The notes beneath the pieces were generated by a model that saw nothing but the letters and a program-made list of their open reading frames with translations, had not been told where the DNA came from and made no database searches. DNA of 64,000 nt from Christensenella sp. (GTDB taxonomy: Bacteria > Bacillota > Clostridia > Christensenellales > CAG-917), in contig CP091723.1 of assembly GCA_022009775.1 (NCBI GenBank), forward strand, positions 1,240,001-1,304,000. Direction: 5' to 3'. Positions 9,809 to 18,207 of this stretch are shown here, piece after piece. A program made the translations under genes and the position numbers. Every line of letters starts with the position of its first letter. Within the stretch, counting starts at the first letter, position 1.

Positions 9809-10711
9809 ATGCAAAAATGGGAATGTGCACGATATTTTATCGATGCAAAAAAGAATATTGACAGTTTAATGTATATATCACTAAACTTATCGAAATTAAG
9901 CAATATAGGCGTGCAAGAAAAATGCGATGATCTTCGCCAAAAGTTCTATATCAACGTTTGTATTGTTTTGGATGAGGCATTCTCAAATAAGAAGAAAGAA
10001 ATATGTCAGAATGACGATGTGATAAAAAGGATCTATTATGAACGCGATAAAAATGCTGCTCATAAAGATAAAGAGTACCAGTCTCGAAAATACAATTCAT
10101 TAGGAGAAGAAATTGAAGATAAGAAGACAGAGCTGATACACGTGCTTCAAATCTGTAAAGATGTATTGCCAGAAAACATTACTCTTGACTTCGTTCCGCA
10201 CGATAAAGAGTTGTTTCGTCTAGTGCATCGCCTAAATAGCGAAATTGAACGAGACGCTAATATGATAAAGTATCCTTTAAGTGTTTTTCATTCCTATCAA
10301 CTGTCGAAAGAGGGGAGGCATGTATTTAAAGCTTTTGACACGGAAGAACAAGATAGAAGAATGGCTAAAACGTTTGGTTATGATTATGACGAAATCGTTG
10401 AAAAACGGCTTGTTTCTAGTGTTGATGACATAAAAGAAATGACAAGCGATGAGAAAAACAGAGCTGCTGTAAAAGTTGCCAATGGCATCAATGTTTATGA
10501 AGGAATTCAAAATCGTCAAGATTTTTGCATTAAAATCAATGTTTTGTACAATCAAAATGTATGGGTTTCTATCGGCAAAAAACATCTTGAGATGATAGAA
10601 AAACTAAAAGAGATAGGCTTCTATGACGAATTTGAATTGATTCACATGGAAATTTTTAGAGATGATGCAAAGCGTGAAAAAGTGATGGAGATATTGGAGA
10701 AATACAAATGA
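9809..10711 (+). CDS. Unknown protein with HEPN-like RX5H motif inside the type I operon
   Basis: I do not recognise the family. The 300-residue protein is largely helical and charged. Near residue 79 it has YERDKNAAHKDKEY, in which R79 and H85 fit the R-X4-6-H pattern of HEPN ribonucleases. A helix rich in Leu and Asn precedes it, as in HEPN four-helix bundles. The gene starts 11 bases after hsdM and overlaps the hsdS start by 4 bases, so it is built into the operon. HEPN proteins tied to restriction systems can act as abortive-infection RNases when the primary defence fails. That role is inferred, and the motif alone is weak evidence. Confidence 0.5.
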   Translation: MQKWECARYFIDAKKNIDSLMYISLNLSKLSNIGVQEKCDDLRQKFYINVCIVLDEAFSNKKKEICQNDDVIKRIYYERDKNAAHKDKEYQSRKYNSLGEEIEDKKTELIHVLQICKDVLPENITLDFVPHDKELFRLVHRLNSEIERDANMIKYPLSVFHSYQLSKEGRHVFKAFDTEEQDRRMAKTFGYDYDEIVEKRLVSSVDDIKEMTSDEKNRAAVKVANGINVYEGIQNRQDFCIKINVLYNQNVWVSIGKKHLEMIEKLKEIGFYDEFELIHMEIFRDDAKREKVMEILEKYK

Positions 10712-11997
10712 GTAAATTAGAAGAATTGATAAAAGAATTTTGCCCGAACGGAGTGGCGTATAGAAAAATTAACGAAGTAGCGGTTCAGTTAAATGGCATG
10801 AGCGGCGTTTCAGGTAAATGGGCTGATGATGGGAATTGTGAATTTATAGATTATATGAATGTCTATAAAAACGTAAAAATTGATACTGATTTGATAAAAA
10901 AAGCAACGGTTAAAAGTCAGAAACAAACAACATTAGAGCAAGGAGATATACTTTTTACAAGTGCATCAGAAGTTCCGGATGAATGTGCGATTTCATCTGT
11001 AATAGAGAAGCCTATAAAACGTGGAGTATTTTTAGATGATCACTTATTCGGAATAAGAATAAAACCAGATTTTAAGAGTGAAATCGATTCGGTATTTCTT
11101 AATTATTATTTTAGATCAGATAGTTTTAGATGTGAAATAAATAAAGTTGTTAGAGGTGTTACAAGGTTTTATATCTCGAAGACAGATTTTATGAGTTTGC
11201 AAATTCCGTTGCCGGCACTGCCGGTACAGCGTGAAATAGTCCGAATTTTGGACAGTTTCACGCTGTATCGTGCGGAGCTTACAGCGGAGCTTACAGCTCG
11301 CTGTAAGCAGTATGAGTATTATAGAGACAAACTTTTGACAATGTCATATCAATTGAATTGGAGAGAGTTAAAAGATGTTTGCAAACTAGTAACAGGCGCA
11401 ACTCCGTCAACATCTAAAAAAGAATATTGGGAAAACGGAACAATCCCTTGGATGAGTTCCGGAGAGGTGAATAATAAGCGTATTTTTGATACAGAAGTAA
11501 AAATTACTGAGTTAGGATATCAATCAGCAAGCACAACTTTGGTTCCGGCACACTCGGTCGTTATTGCGCTTGCAGGACAAGGCAAAACAAGGGGGAAAGT
11601 TGCGATTACAGAAATAGAATTGTGTACAAACCAATCATTGTGTTCATTGATATGTGGAGACTCAATTAATTATAAGTTCCTTTACTATTATCTTGATGGG
11701 AAATACGAGGAATTGAGAGCGATATCAAATGGAGATGGAACAAGAGGAGGTTTGAGTTTAAGATTGCTTGCTCCGTATAAGATTCCAGTGCCGCCGATTG
11801 AAGTGCAGGAACGGATCGTGAAGGTGCTGGACAACTTCGACGCGATATGTTCTGATTTGGGGATAGGTTTGCCTGCAGAAATCGAAAAAAGGCAAAAACA
11901 ATATGAGTATTATCGCGATAAACTGTTGACATTCGATACGAAGTCTGCGACAATTTTTGACAGACAGACAGACAGACAGACAGACAGGGCTGATTAG
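10708..11997 (+). CDS. hsdS: Type I restriction-modification specificity subunit S
   Basis: HsdS reads the bipartite DNA target through two recognition domains held apart by conserved helices. The 429-residue protein shows TRD1 (about residues 15-170), a central conserved region (REIVRILDSF to KQYEYYRDKLL), TRD2 (about 215-370) and a C-terminal conserved region ending in the same KQYEYYRDKLL motif. The central linker has RAEL-TAEL-TARC, the hallmark of EcoR124 relatives. The last 13 residues are encoded by a (GACA)7 tract that leads to a stop at 11995. A third half-subunit follows in another frame. ATG 10708 overlaps the preceding stop. Confidence 0.93.
   Translation: MSKLEELIKEFCPNGVAYRKINEVAVQLNGMSGVSGKWADDGNCEFIDYMNVYKNVKIDTDLIKKATVKSQKQTTLEQGDILFTSASEVPDECAISSVIEKPIKRGVFLDDHLFGIRIKPDFKSEIDSVFLNYYFRSDSFRCEINKVVRGVTRFYISKTDFMSLQIPLPALPVQREIVRILDSFTLYRAELTAELTARCKQYEYYRDKLLTMSYQLNWRELKDVCKLVTGATPSTSKKEYWENGTIPWMSSGEVNNKRIFDTEVKITELGYQSASTTLVPAHSVVIALAGQGKTRGKVAITEIELCTNQSLCSLICGDSINYKFLYYYLDGKYEELRAISNGDGTRGGLSLRLLAPYKIPVPPIEVQERIVKVLDNFDAICSDLGIGLPAEIEKRQKQYEYYRDKLLTFDTKSATIFDRQTDRQTDRAD
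11272..11295 (+). repeat. 12-bp tandem repeat encoding the TAEL linker of HsdS
   Basis: GCGGAGCTTACA occurs twice in tandem (11272-11283, 11284-11295) and encodes AELT-AELT. In EcoR124I and its variants the number of TAEL units sets the spacing between the two half-sites. The same place and sequence here suggest the same variable-spacer behaviour. Confidence 0.8.
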
Positions 11998-12550
11998 GCT
12001 TTTGCAGTACGTTTACGGGTTTGCATTTGTCCGTTTGGAAGATATTGCCGATATTCATACAGGAACAAAGCCCGAAAATATTCTTGAAAATGTTGCAAAG
12101 TGTGAATATATCAATGCCGGAACAACGAATTCAGGATATACGTCGATATCAAATTGTGAAGGAGATTGCATAACAACTCCGTCAAGAGGACAAGGTGGTA
12201 TAGGTTTTGTTGGGTATCAAAGTAATTCTTTTTGGCTCGGTCCGTTATGTTATTGTATAAGAAGCAAAAACGACAGAGTGGTAAATAAGTATCTCTATTA
12301 TTATCTATCGATGAATAAGAGTAAAATATTGGAATTAAAAAAGGAAGGCGGAGTTCCTGCTGTAAATCGTAGTGATTTACAGAATGTAATGGTAAAAATT
12401 CCAACGCTTGAAAAGCAAAAAGAAATTGTAGAAATTCTTGATAAATTCGATAGCCTCTGCAACGATTTAAGCGCGGGTTTGCCCGCCGAGATAGAACATC
12501 GCCAAAAGCAATACGAATATTACAGAGATAAATTATTGAGGTTTAAATGA
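11957..12550 (+). CDS. Extra half specificity subunit (third TRD), out of frame with hsdS
   Basis: The frame opens within the (GACA)7 tract and encodes a single recognition domain (about residues 25-140) followed by a conserved region, KEIVEILDKFDSLCNDL to HRQKQYEYYRDKLL, nearly the same as the two in hsdS. There is no convincing ribosome site or ATG of its own; TTG 11957 is the first possible start. It is best seen as a third module of the same gene, reached when the repeat loses one unit (6) or gains two (9), which would make a three-TRD protein of about 612 residues for 6 units. It could also be expressed alone as a half-subunit that dimerises. Confidence 0.75.
   Translation: MTDRQTDRQTGLIRLLQYVYGFAFVRLEDIADIHTGTKPENILENVAKCEYINAGTTNSGYTSISNCEGDCITTPSRGQGGIGFVGYQSNSFWLGPLCYCIRSKNDRVVNKYLYYYLSMNKSKILELKKEGGVPAVNRSDLQNVMVKIPTLEKQKEIVEILDKFDSLCNDLSAGLPAEIEHRQKQYEYYRDKLLRFK
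11959..11986 (+). repeat. (GACA)7 simple-sequence repeat at the hsdS end
   Basis: Seven perfect GACA units are followed by GGGCTG. The repeat is read as DRQT units in two frames. Because four is not a multiple of three, each unit change moves the downstream frame, the usual signature of slipped-strand phase variation. Tetranucleotide tracts of this kind are known in phase-variable methyltransferase genes of Haemophilus. Confidence 0.9.
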
Positions 12551-12587
12551 TAAAAGCAGTAGTGTGGCATCGAAACGAGGTGAAATT

Positions 12588-13391
12588 ATGGAGACTTTTG
12601 ACGAAGAAAAAGTAGTGTTTGAAAATTATAAAAATATACCATCAAGCAAAATAAAATATAATGGTAGATTTTTTCATTGCCTTCATATAGAAGAATTAAC
12701 CCGAAGTTTTTTCTTCAAAAATTCTTGGATAAACTCATCCGGTAAAAATGATTTGCCTCCCGATTTTCATAATGACAAGCATCAAATTATGCTGGAAGTT
12801 ATGAGAATTGATGATTGTGTTAATGAATTAAATGGTAAACATGTAAGCAACTCTTTTGAAAAAGCAAATGTTTTCATGAAAAATGTTGCAGGAAGGGATT
12901 ATAAAAAAACGTTGAACGGAACCTTGGTTTTTATTACGGATACTCGTAATTCAAATGATTTTAATTTTAATGGATACCTTACTAATTTTGAAAGAGTGAT
13001 ACGCGGGCACTCTGAAAAAGTTGCAAAATATAGACTTAATTACCCGAAATGCAAAACGGTCGTTTTTCTTGTTTGCGACGAATCGAATAATTATATACAA
13101 GTGTTAGATAAAAACGATTTAGAAAGAGAAGATGAAAAAGATGTTTTTATAAATAGTTTTTATCCTCATTATCAATTTGACGATGCAAGGTTTATTGATA
13201 TAATTAAAAAATGCTCGGCGGATTATTTGATATGGTTTGGGCGTTTTAAATCGCTTTATATTAACAATAAAGAGATTAACTATCCAAGAGTATGTATTTA
13301 CGATATAAAACATATTAAAAGAAACGGATTAACTTATAATCATGATTTAATGTTTAAGGTTAAGGAGGAGCAAGTAAATGAGTTTTTATAA
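12588..13391 (+). CDS. Unknown protein between hsdS and hsdR
   Basis: I do not recognise the family. ATG 12588 is preferred because GAGGTG lies six bases upstream; a GTG at 12564 would add eight residues. The 267-residue product has no membrane segments. Possible nuclease-fold hints are DLPPDFHNDKHQIMLEVMRI (about residues 55-74) and two hydrophobic strands, GTLVFITDTR and KTVVFLVCDE, but no complete active site is evident. The 3' end overlaps hsdR by 14 bases, so the two are translationally linked. It is strongly A+T rich, while the body of hsdR is richer in G+C, which suggests separate origins. Confidence 0.55.
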   Translation: METFDEEKVVFENYKNIPSSKIKYNGRFFHCLHIEELTRSFFFKNSWINSSGKNDLPPDFHNDKHQIMLEVMRIDDCVNELNGKHVSNSFEKANVFMKNVAGRDYKKTLNGTLVFITDTRNSNDFNFNGYLTNFERVIRGHSEKVAKYRLNYPKCKTVVFLVCDESNNYIQVLDKNDLEREDEKDVFINSFYPHYQFDDARFIDIIKKCSADYLIWFGRFKSLYINNKEINYPRVCIYDIKHIKRNGLTYNHDLMFKVKEEQVNEFL

Positions 13392-16300
13392 CGTTGTTTC
13401 GGAAAGCGAAGAAAGTACGGTTGTTAGCGAATATAAGTCGGAAGAAAAACGTTCGGACGCTTATCAATCGGAGGAAGAACTCGAAAAAGAATTTATTCAT
13501 CTTTTAACGGAGATGAGTTATGAATATTTGCCTATTCATAATAAAGACGAATTACTGCCGAATCTTCGCAAAAAGTTGGAGGAACTAAATAATTATTCTT
13601 TTACCGATACCGAATGGGAGCAGTTTTATAACAACTGTATTGCGGGCAAAAACGACGGTATCGTAGAGAAAACGCGGCGTATTCAGGAAGATAACGTGCA
13701 AATTTTACACCGCGACAACGGCGAAACGAAAAACATCACGTTATTCGATAAAAGGAATATTCACAACAACAAGTTGCAGGTAATTCATCAATACGAAGAA
13801 AACGGCGGAAATTATAAAAACCGCTACGACGTTACCGTTCTTGTAAACGGATTGCCGCTTGTACATATCGAATTGAAACGCCGCGGCGTGAATATAAGGG
13901 AAGCGTTTAATCAAATCGACCGCTATCAGCGCGATAGTTTTTGGGCGAACGGCGGGCTTTTCGAGTACGTTCAGATTTTCGTTATATCGAACGGAACGAA
14001 CACGAAATATTATTCCAACACGACGAGATATAATCACATTAATGAAATGAATTCCGAAAGAAAGGGCAAAACGAGCAATTCTTTTGAATTTACTTCCTTT
14101 TGGGCGGACGAGAAAAATCGTATTATTCCCGACCTTATCGATTTTACCAAGACTTTTTTCGCAAAGCATACGATTTTGAATATTTTGGCGAAATATTGCG
14201 TGTTTACTTCCGAAAATATGCTTTTGGTTATGCGCCCGTATCAAATCGTTGCCACCGAAAAGATATTGAACAGAATACAAATTTCGTACAACTATAAAAA
14301 ATACGGAAGCGTTGCGGGCGGCGGATATATCTGGCATACGACGGGTAGCGGAAAAACGCTTACTTCGTTTAAGACGGCGCAGCTTGCAAGCAAATTGCCG
14401 TATATAGAAAAAGTTTTGTTCGTCGTTGACAGAAAAGACCTTGACTATCAAACGATGAAGGAATACGATCGCTTTGAAAAGGGCGCGGCGAACAGCAACG
14501 TTTCCACGGCGGTGTTAAAACGGCAACTCGAAGACGATAAATCGAAGATTATCATCACAACGATACAAAAATTAAGCACGTTTGTGAAAAAAAATATCGG
14601 ACATGCCGTATTCGATAAGCAAATCGTTATCATTTTCGACGAGTGCCATCGTTCGCAATTCGGCGACATGCACAAGGCGATTACGAAATATTTCAAGAAA
14701 TATTATCTTTTCGGGTTTACGGGTACGCCGATTTTTGCCGTAAACGCAGGGGCTTCTAAAAATCCGAATCTGCGCACGACAGAGCAGGCGTTCGGCGATA
14801 AATTGCATACTTATACTATCGTTGACGCTATCAACGATAAAAACGTTTTGCCGTTCCGCGTGGATTATATTAAAACGATGGACAAAGAACCCGATATCGA
14901 CGACAAAGACGTGTGGGATATCGACCGCGAAAAGGCATATCTTGCGCCCGAAAGAATATCGAAAGTCGTTGCATATATTCTGGAACATTTCGCGCAGAAA
15001 ACGAAGCGCGATAAAGGGTACCAGTTCAGGCAGCTTGTGAACGTGGAAGAGGTTGCCAAGGCGAAAAACGGACTCGATACGCAAGAGATTAAAAATAAAA
15101 CGTTTGTAAAAGGGTTTAATTCGATTTTAGCGGTTTCTTCTGTTGAAGCGGCAAGGCTTTATTATAAAGAATTCCAAAAACAGATGAAAGCGCGCCCCGA
15201 ACAGGCGATAAAAATCGCTACGATTTATTCTTTTGCGCCGAACGAAGAGGAAGACAACGGTTTTTTAGGGGAAGAAAATTCGGATGATACGAGCGCGCTC
15301 GATTCGTCATCGCGCGACTTTTTAGATGGCGCGATTAAGGAGTATAACGCCTATTTCGGGACGAATTACGATACTTCGGCGGATAAATTTCCGAATTATT
15401 ATAAAGACGTATCGTTGCGAATGAAAAACAAGGATATCGATTTGCTTATCGTCGTGAATATGTTTTTAACGGGCTTCGACGCGACGACTTTGAACACGCT
15501 TTGGGTGGATAAAAACTTGAAAATGCATGGGCTTATTCAGGCGTATTCGAGAACGAACAGAATTTTGAACTCGGTTAAAACTTTCGGCAACATCGTATGT
15601 TTCCGCAATCTGCAAAAGCGTACCGACGAGGCGATTTCGCTTTTCGGCGACAGAGAGGCGGGTGGTATCGTTTTAATGCGCGGTTTCAAAGATTATTACA
15701 ACGGATACGTTGACGAGCGCGGGGATAAGCACGACGGGTTTGTGGATATGATTGCCGAACTTACCGCTAAATTTCCGCTTGAGGAAGAGCGTATAACGGG
15801 CGAAAAGGCTCAAAAAGAATTTATCGCGTTATTCGGCGCGGTGCTTAGAATGCGCAATCTTTTAACCGCATTTGATGATTTTGAAGGAAAAGAAATTCTT
15901 TCGGAAAGAGATTTGCAGGATTATTTAGGGCGGTATCAGGATCTTCGCGACGAGTGGAAGAAAAAGAGAGAGAACGAAGAGAAAGAAGATATTACCGACG
16001 ACGTTGTATTCGAACTCGAACTCGTAAAGCAGATTGAAATAAATATCGATTATATTCTGATACTCGTTACGAAATATCACGATTCGCATTGCAATGACAA
16101 AGAAACGTTAATTACGATACAAAAATCTATCGACGCAAGCCCTGAACTGCGCAGTAAAAAGGCTTTGATTGAAAACTTTATCGACGGAATCAACGACGTT
16201 GACGACGTTATGGCGGAATGGCATTCCTACATAGCGGCGGAAAAAGAAAAGCAATTAAACGAAATTATTGCCGAAGAAAAACTGAAAGCGGACGAAACAA

Positions 16301-16470
16301 AGAAGTTTATCGATAATGCAATTGCCGATGGCGAAATGCGTACAACAGGTACGGATATAGATAAGCTTATGCCACCGATTTCAAGATTTGGCAATACAAA
16401 TCGAGAAGAGAAAAAACGCATAATAATCGAAAAACTCAGAACATTTTTTGAGCGATTCTTTGGGGTCTAA
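13378..16470 (+). CDS. hsdR: Type I restriction endonuclease subunit R
   Basis: HsdR drives ATP-dependent DNA translocation and cleavage at a distance from the recognition site. The 1030-residue protein has an N-terminal nuclease domain with D151, E165-L-K167 (VHIELKRRG) and the QxxxY helix Q179-Y183. The two RecA-like motor domains carry Walker A TTGSGKT (321-327), DECH (421-424), FTGTP and the arginine-finger region AYSRTNRIL. A C-terminal helical domain binds the M2S core. The length and motif order fit EcoR124-type HsdR. ATG 13378 has AAGGAGGAG upstream inside the previous gene. The centre of the gene uses G+C-richer codons than its ends, possibly a recombined segment. Confidence 0.95.
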   Translation: MSFYNVVSESEESTVVSEYKSEEKRSDAYQSEEELEKEFIHLLTEMSYEYLPIHNKDELLPNLRKKLEELNNYSFTDTEWEQFYNNCIAGKNDGIVEKTRRIQEDNVQILHRDNGETKNITLFDKRNIHNNKLQVIHQYEENGGNYKNRYDVTVLVNGLPLVHIELKRRGVNIREAFNQIDRYQRDSFWANGGLFEYVQIFVISNGTNTKYYSNTTRYNHINEMNSERKGKTSNSFEFTSFWADEKNRIIPDLIDFTKTFFAKHTILNILAKYCVFTSENMLLVMRPYQIVATEKILNRIQISYNYKKYGSVAGGGYIWHTTGSGKTLTSFKTAQLASKLPYIEKVLFVVDRKDLDYQTMKEYDRFEKGAANSNVSTAVLKRQLEDDKSKIIITTIQKLSTFVKKNIGHAVFDKQIVIIFDECHRSQFGDMHKAITKYFKKYYLFGFTGTPIFAVNAGASKNPNLRTTEQAFGDKLHTYTIVDAINDKNVLPFRVDYIKTMDKEPDIDDKDVWDIDREKAYLAPERISKVVAYILEHFAQKTKRDKGYQFRQLVNVEEVAKAKNGLDTQEIKNKTFVKGFNSILAVSSVEAARLYYKEFQKQMKARPEQAIKIATIYSFAPNEEEDNGFLGEENSDDTSALDSSSRDFLDGAIKEYNAYFGTNYDTSADKFPNYYKDVSLRMKNKDIDLLIVVNMFLTGFDATTLNTLWVDKNLKMHGLIQAYSRTNRILNSVKTFGNIVCFRNLQKRTDEAISLFGDREAGGIVLMRGFKDYYNGYVDERGDKHDGFVDMIAELTAKFPLEEERITGEKAQKEFIALFGAVLRMRNLLTAFDDFEGKEILSERDLQDYLGRYQDLRDEWKKKRENEEKEDITDDVVFELELVKQIEINIDYILILVTKYHDSHCNDKETLITIQKSIDASPELRSKKALIENFIDGINDVDDVMAEWHSYIAAEKEKQLNEIIAEEKLKADETKKFIDNAIADGEMRTTGTDIDKLMPPISRFGNTNREEKKRIIIEKLRTFFERFFGV

Positions 16471-16510
16471 TTGTATAACACAAATATGCGAGATAAAGGA
16501 GTGCACCACT

Positions 16511-17625
16511 ATGATTACAGAAGAAATGTATTGCAAATTTATAATTAAGCAACAGAAAGTGTTGACAGATGAAATCAAAGAAGCAATAAAAGAGCAGACA
16601 AGGTTGAGTGAGATTGCTCATGAAATGCAGGACATACGCGATGATTTGGAAGAAAAATCTAAAAATTTAATTGTTTCGGGTTTTGCGAAGCTAAAAGAAA
16701 AATATCCGGATATTGAAAGTAAACTAAGTCAAAAAGAAACCACAATAGAGGCTATGAGATGGTTACTTAATGAATTTATTAATAAATCAGAGAATTATTT
16801 ATATGTTTCTGAACGGATGAAAGAAATACCGGAGTTTCAAGAAAATCTAAATTTGCAAGATGAGCTTGGTAGTGCAACCTATAATTATTTTAATGCTGTC
16901 TATGCTTTGAACAAAAAAATAGATTCGGATAGAAAGAAATTCTTTTCAAAGAAATACATAGAAAAAATGGATGAGTATGCAGATAAGGGATTGCTGCTTT
17001 ATTTTTTTGAAACTCCGGATATTGATTTGCTCGATGAAGAATTGACGGATAATTTTTTAATTGACACTTATTTATATAATGATTGCTTTGACCTTAAAAT
17101 AATGCTTGATAGATATGTAAGCATACCTATTCCAAGTCCAATTATGCGAAGGAAGAGCGAAGATATAATTGTAGCTATAAATCTTTTGATCGCAGGTTGC
17201 TACCGTTCCGCAGCCAGAAATATTTTTGCTTTATTAGAAAGTGAACATAAGCGTTGTGCCAATGCGTTTGAAGGATATTTTGCGAAAAAGAAGGAGTATA
17301 AAAAGGGACATGAGCGAGCAAATAAGATAAAAGATTTATTGGATAAAATCAGTATAGAATGGGAACAGCATAGTTGGGAAAAAATTAATAATTACTATAA
17401 AAAGATTTTCGCTAATGACAAGATGGAAGGGGTTTGTTTTAGGAATGGAATTGTTCATGGAGATTATACAGAAGATGCAATTGATACTAACGCCGAGGAA
17501 GTAGGAAAGTTAGTTTTTTGTGGCTAAATTTAAGATTGTTAGCAGACAACCTAAGTGTTCTTGAAGATGGCTACAAAAGTGTACTTTCCTATTTAACGGG
17601 ATGGGCAATTGACCAAGAATCTTAA
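16511..17625 (+). CDS. HEPN-domain protein (RNxxxH) at the end of the type I operon, one frameshift
   Basis: The family is not named here, but the C-terminal part carries RNGIVHGDY (R311 to H316), a textbook R-N-x-x-x-H HEPN ribonuclease motif. It follows the helix GCYRSAARNIFALLESEHKR, typical of the HEPN bundle. The N-terminal 200 residues are helical with a coiled-coil feel. AAAGGAG lies nine bases before ATG 16511. The frame ends early at 17525 after a T6 run (17514-17519); seven T would continue as LWLNLRLLADNLSVLEDGYK to a stop at 17625, giving 371 residues. It lies 40 bases after hsdR in the same direction, so a toxin or abortive-infection role linked to restriction is likely but inferred. 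Confidence 0.65.
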
Positions 17626-17809
17626 TTTAAGGAAAGGAAAAGATGCAAATGCCCCCCTGTAAACGGTCAAGAAAAAATATGTATTAAAAAGTAGGTAATT
17701 TATGAATTCACACAGTAGTATAGGCTAATGCATAATATGGAAATCGAACAAAAATGCTTTGCAAGATTACATTCGTGATGTATGATGTGAATAAGTGCGA
17801 AAAATCTCT

Positions 17810-18016
17810 GCTATATAGCGGATAAAAATAAGTAAAATGGCTGTAATGGATAGTGCTGCGTATAGGTACGCAATAAACAACGGCAGCAAGACTAGCGATG
17901 TTTTGCTCTCTGTTTGTACTGTATTAACGCAAGCAAACATCAAGAACCCTAGAAACTAATTATAAGTTAGTTTTACGTAAACAAAACATCAATGCCACCG
18001 CAACAGCGGTGGCATT
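17810..18016 (+). ncRNA. Candidate structured RNA of unknown class
   Basis: No convincing coding frame exists between 17626 and 18207. The segment holds several nested inverted repeats. GCGTA/TACGC (17858-17871) has a four-base loop. GATGTTTTG (17897-17905) can pair either within 17932-17941 (AGCAAACATC) or with CAAAACATC (17982-17990). AAACTAA/TTAGTTT lies at 17953-17973. The strong end hairpin AATGCCACCGC/GCGGTGGCATT lies at 17991-18016. The strand is uncertain. It could instead be a remnant of a mobile element. I see no reverse transcriptase nearby that would make it a retron. Confidence 0.35.
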
Positions 18017-18207
18017 GTCGTATTATAAGTTTCTTTTGTATTTATATTATACTTTTTTCATCGTGAGAGAGCAATTAGGGCGGTGCGGGCGCATAAAACA
18101 GATAAATGCTCGATTTGTGGCGTATCGCGCGCATACGCGCACGTGCGCCTTCCATATATTTGACAAACGGCATCGGATGATGTATTTTTATTGGTGGAAG
18201 TGGAGAT

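Noticed and set aside
17810..18016. A retron msr-msd
   Set aside because: No reverse transcriptase gene is anywhere nearby in the window.
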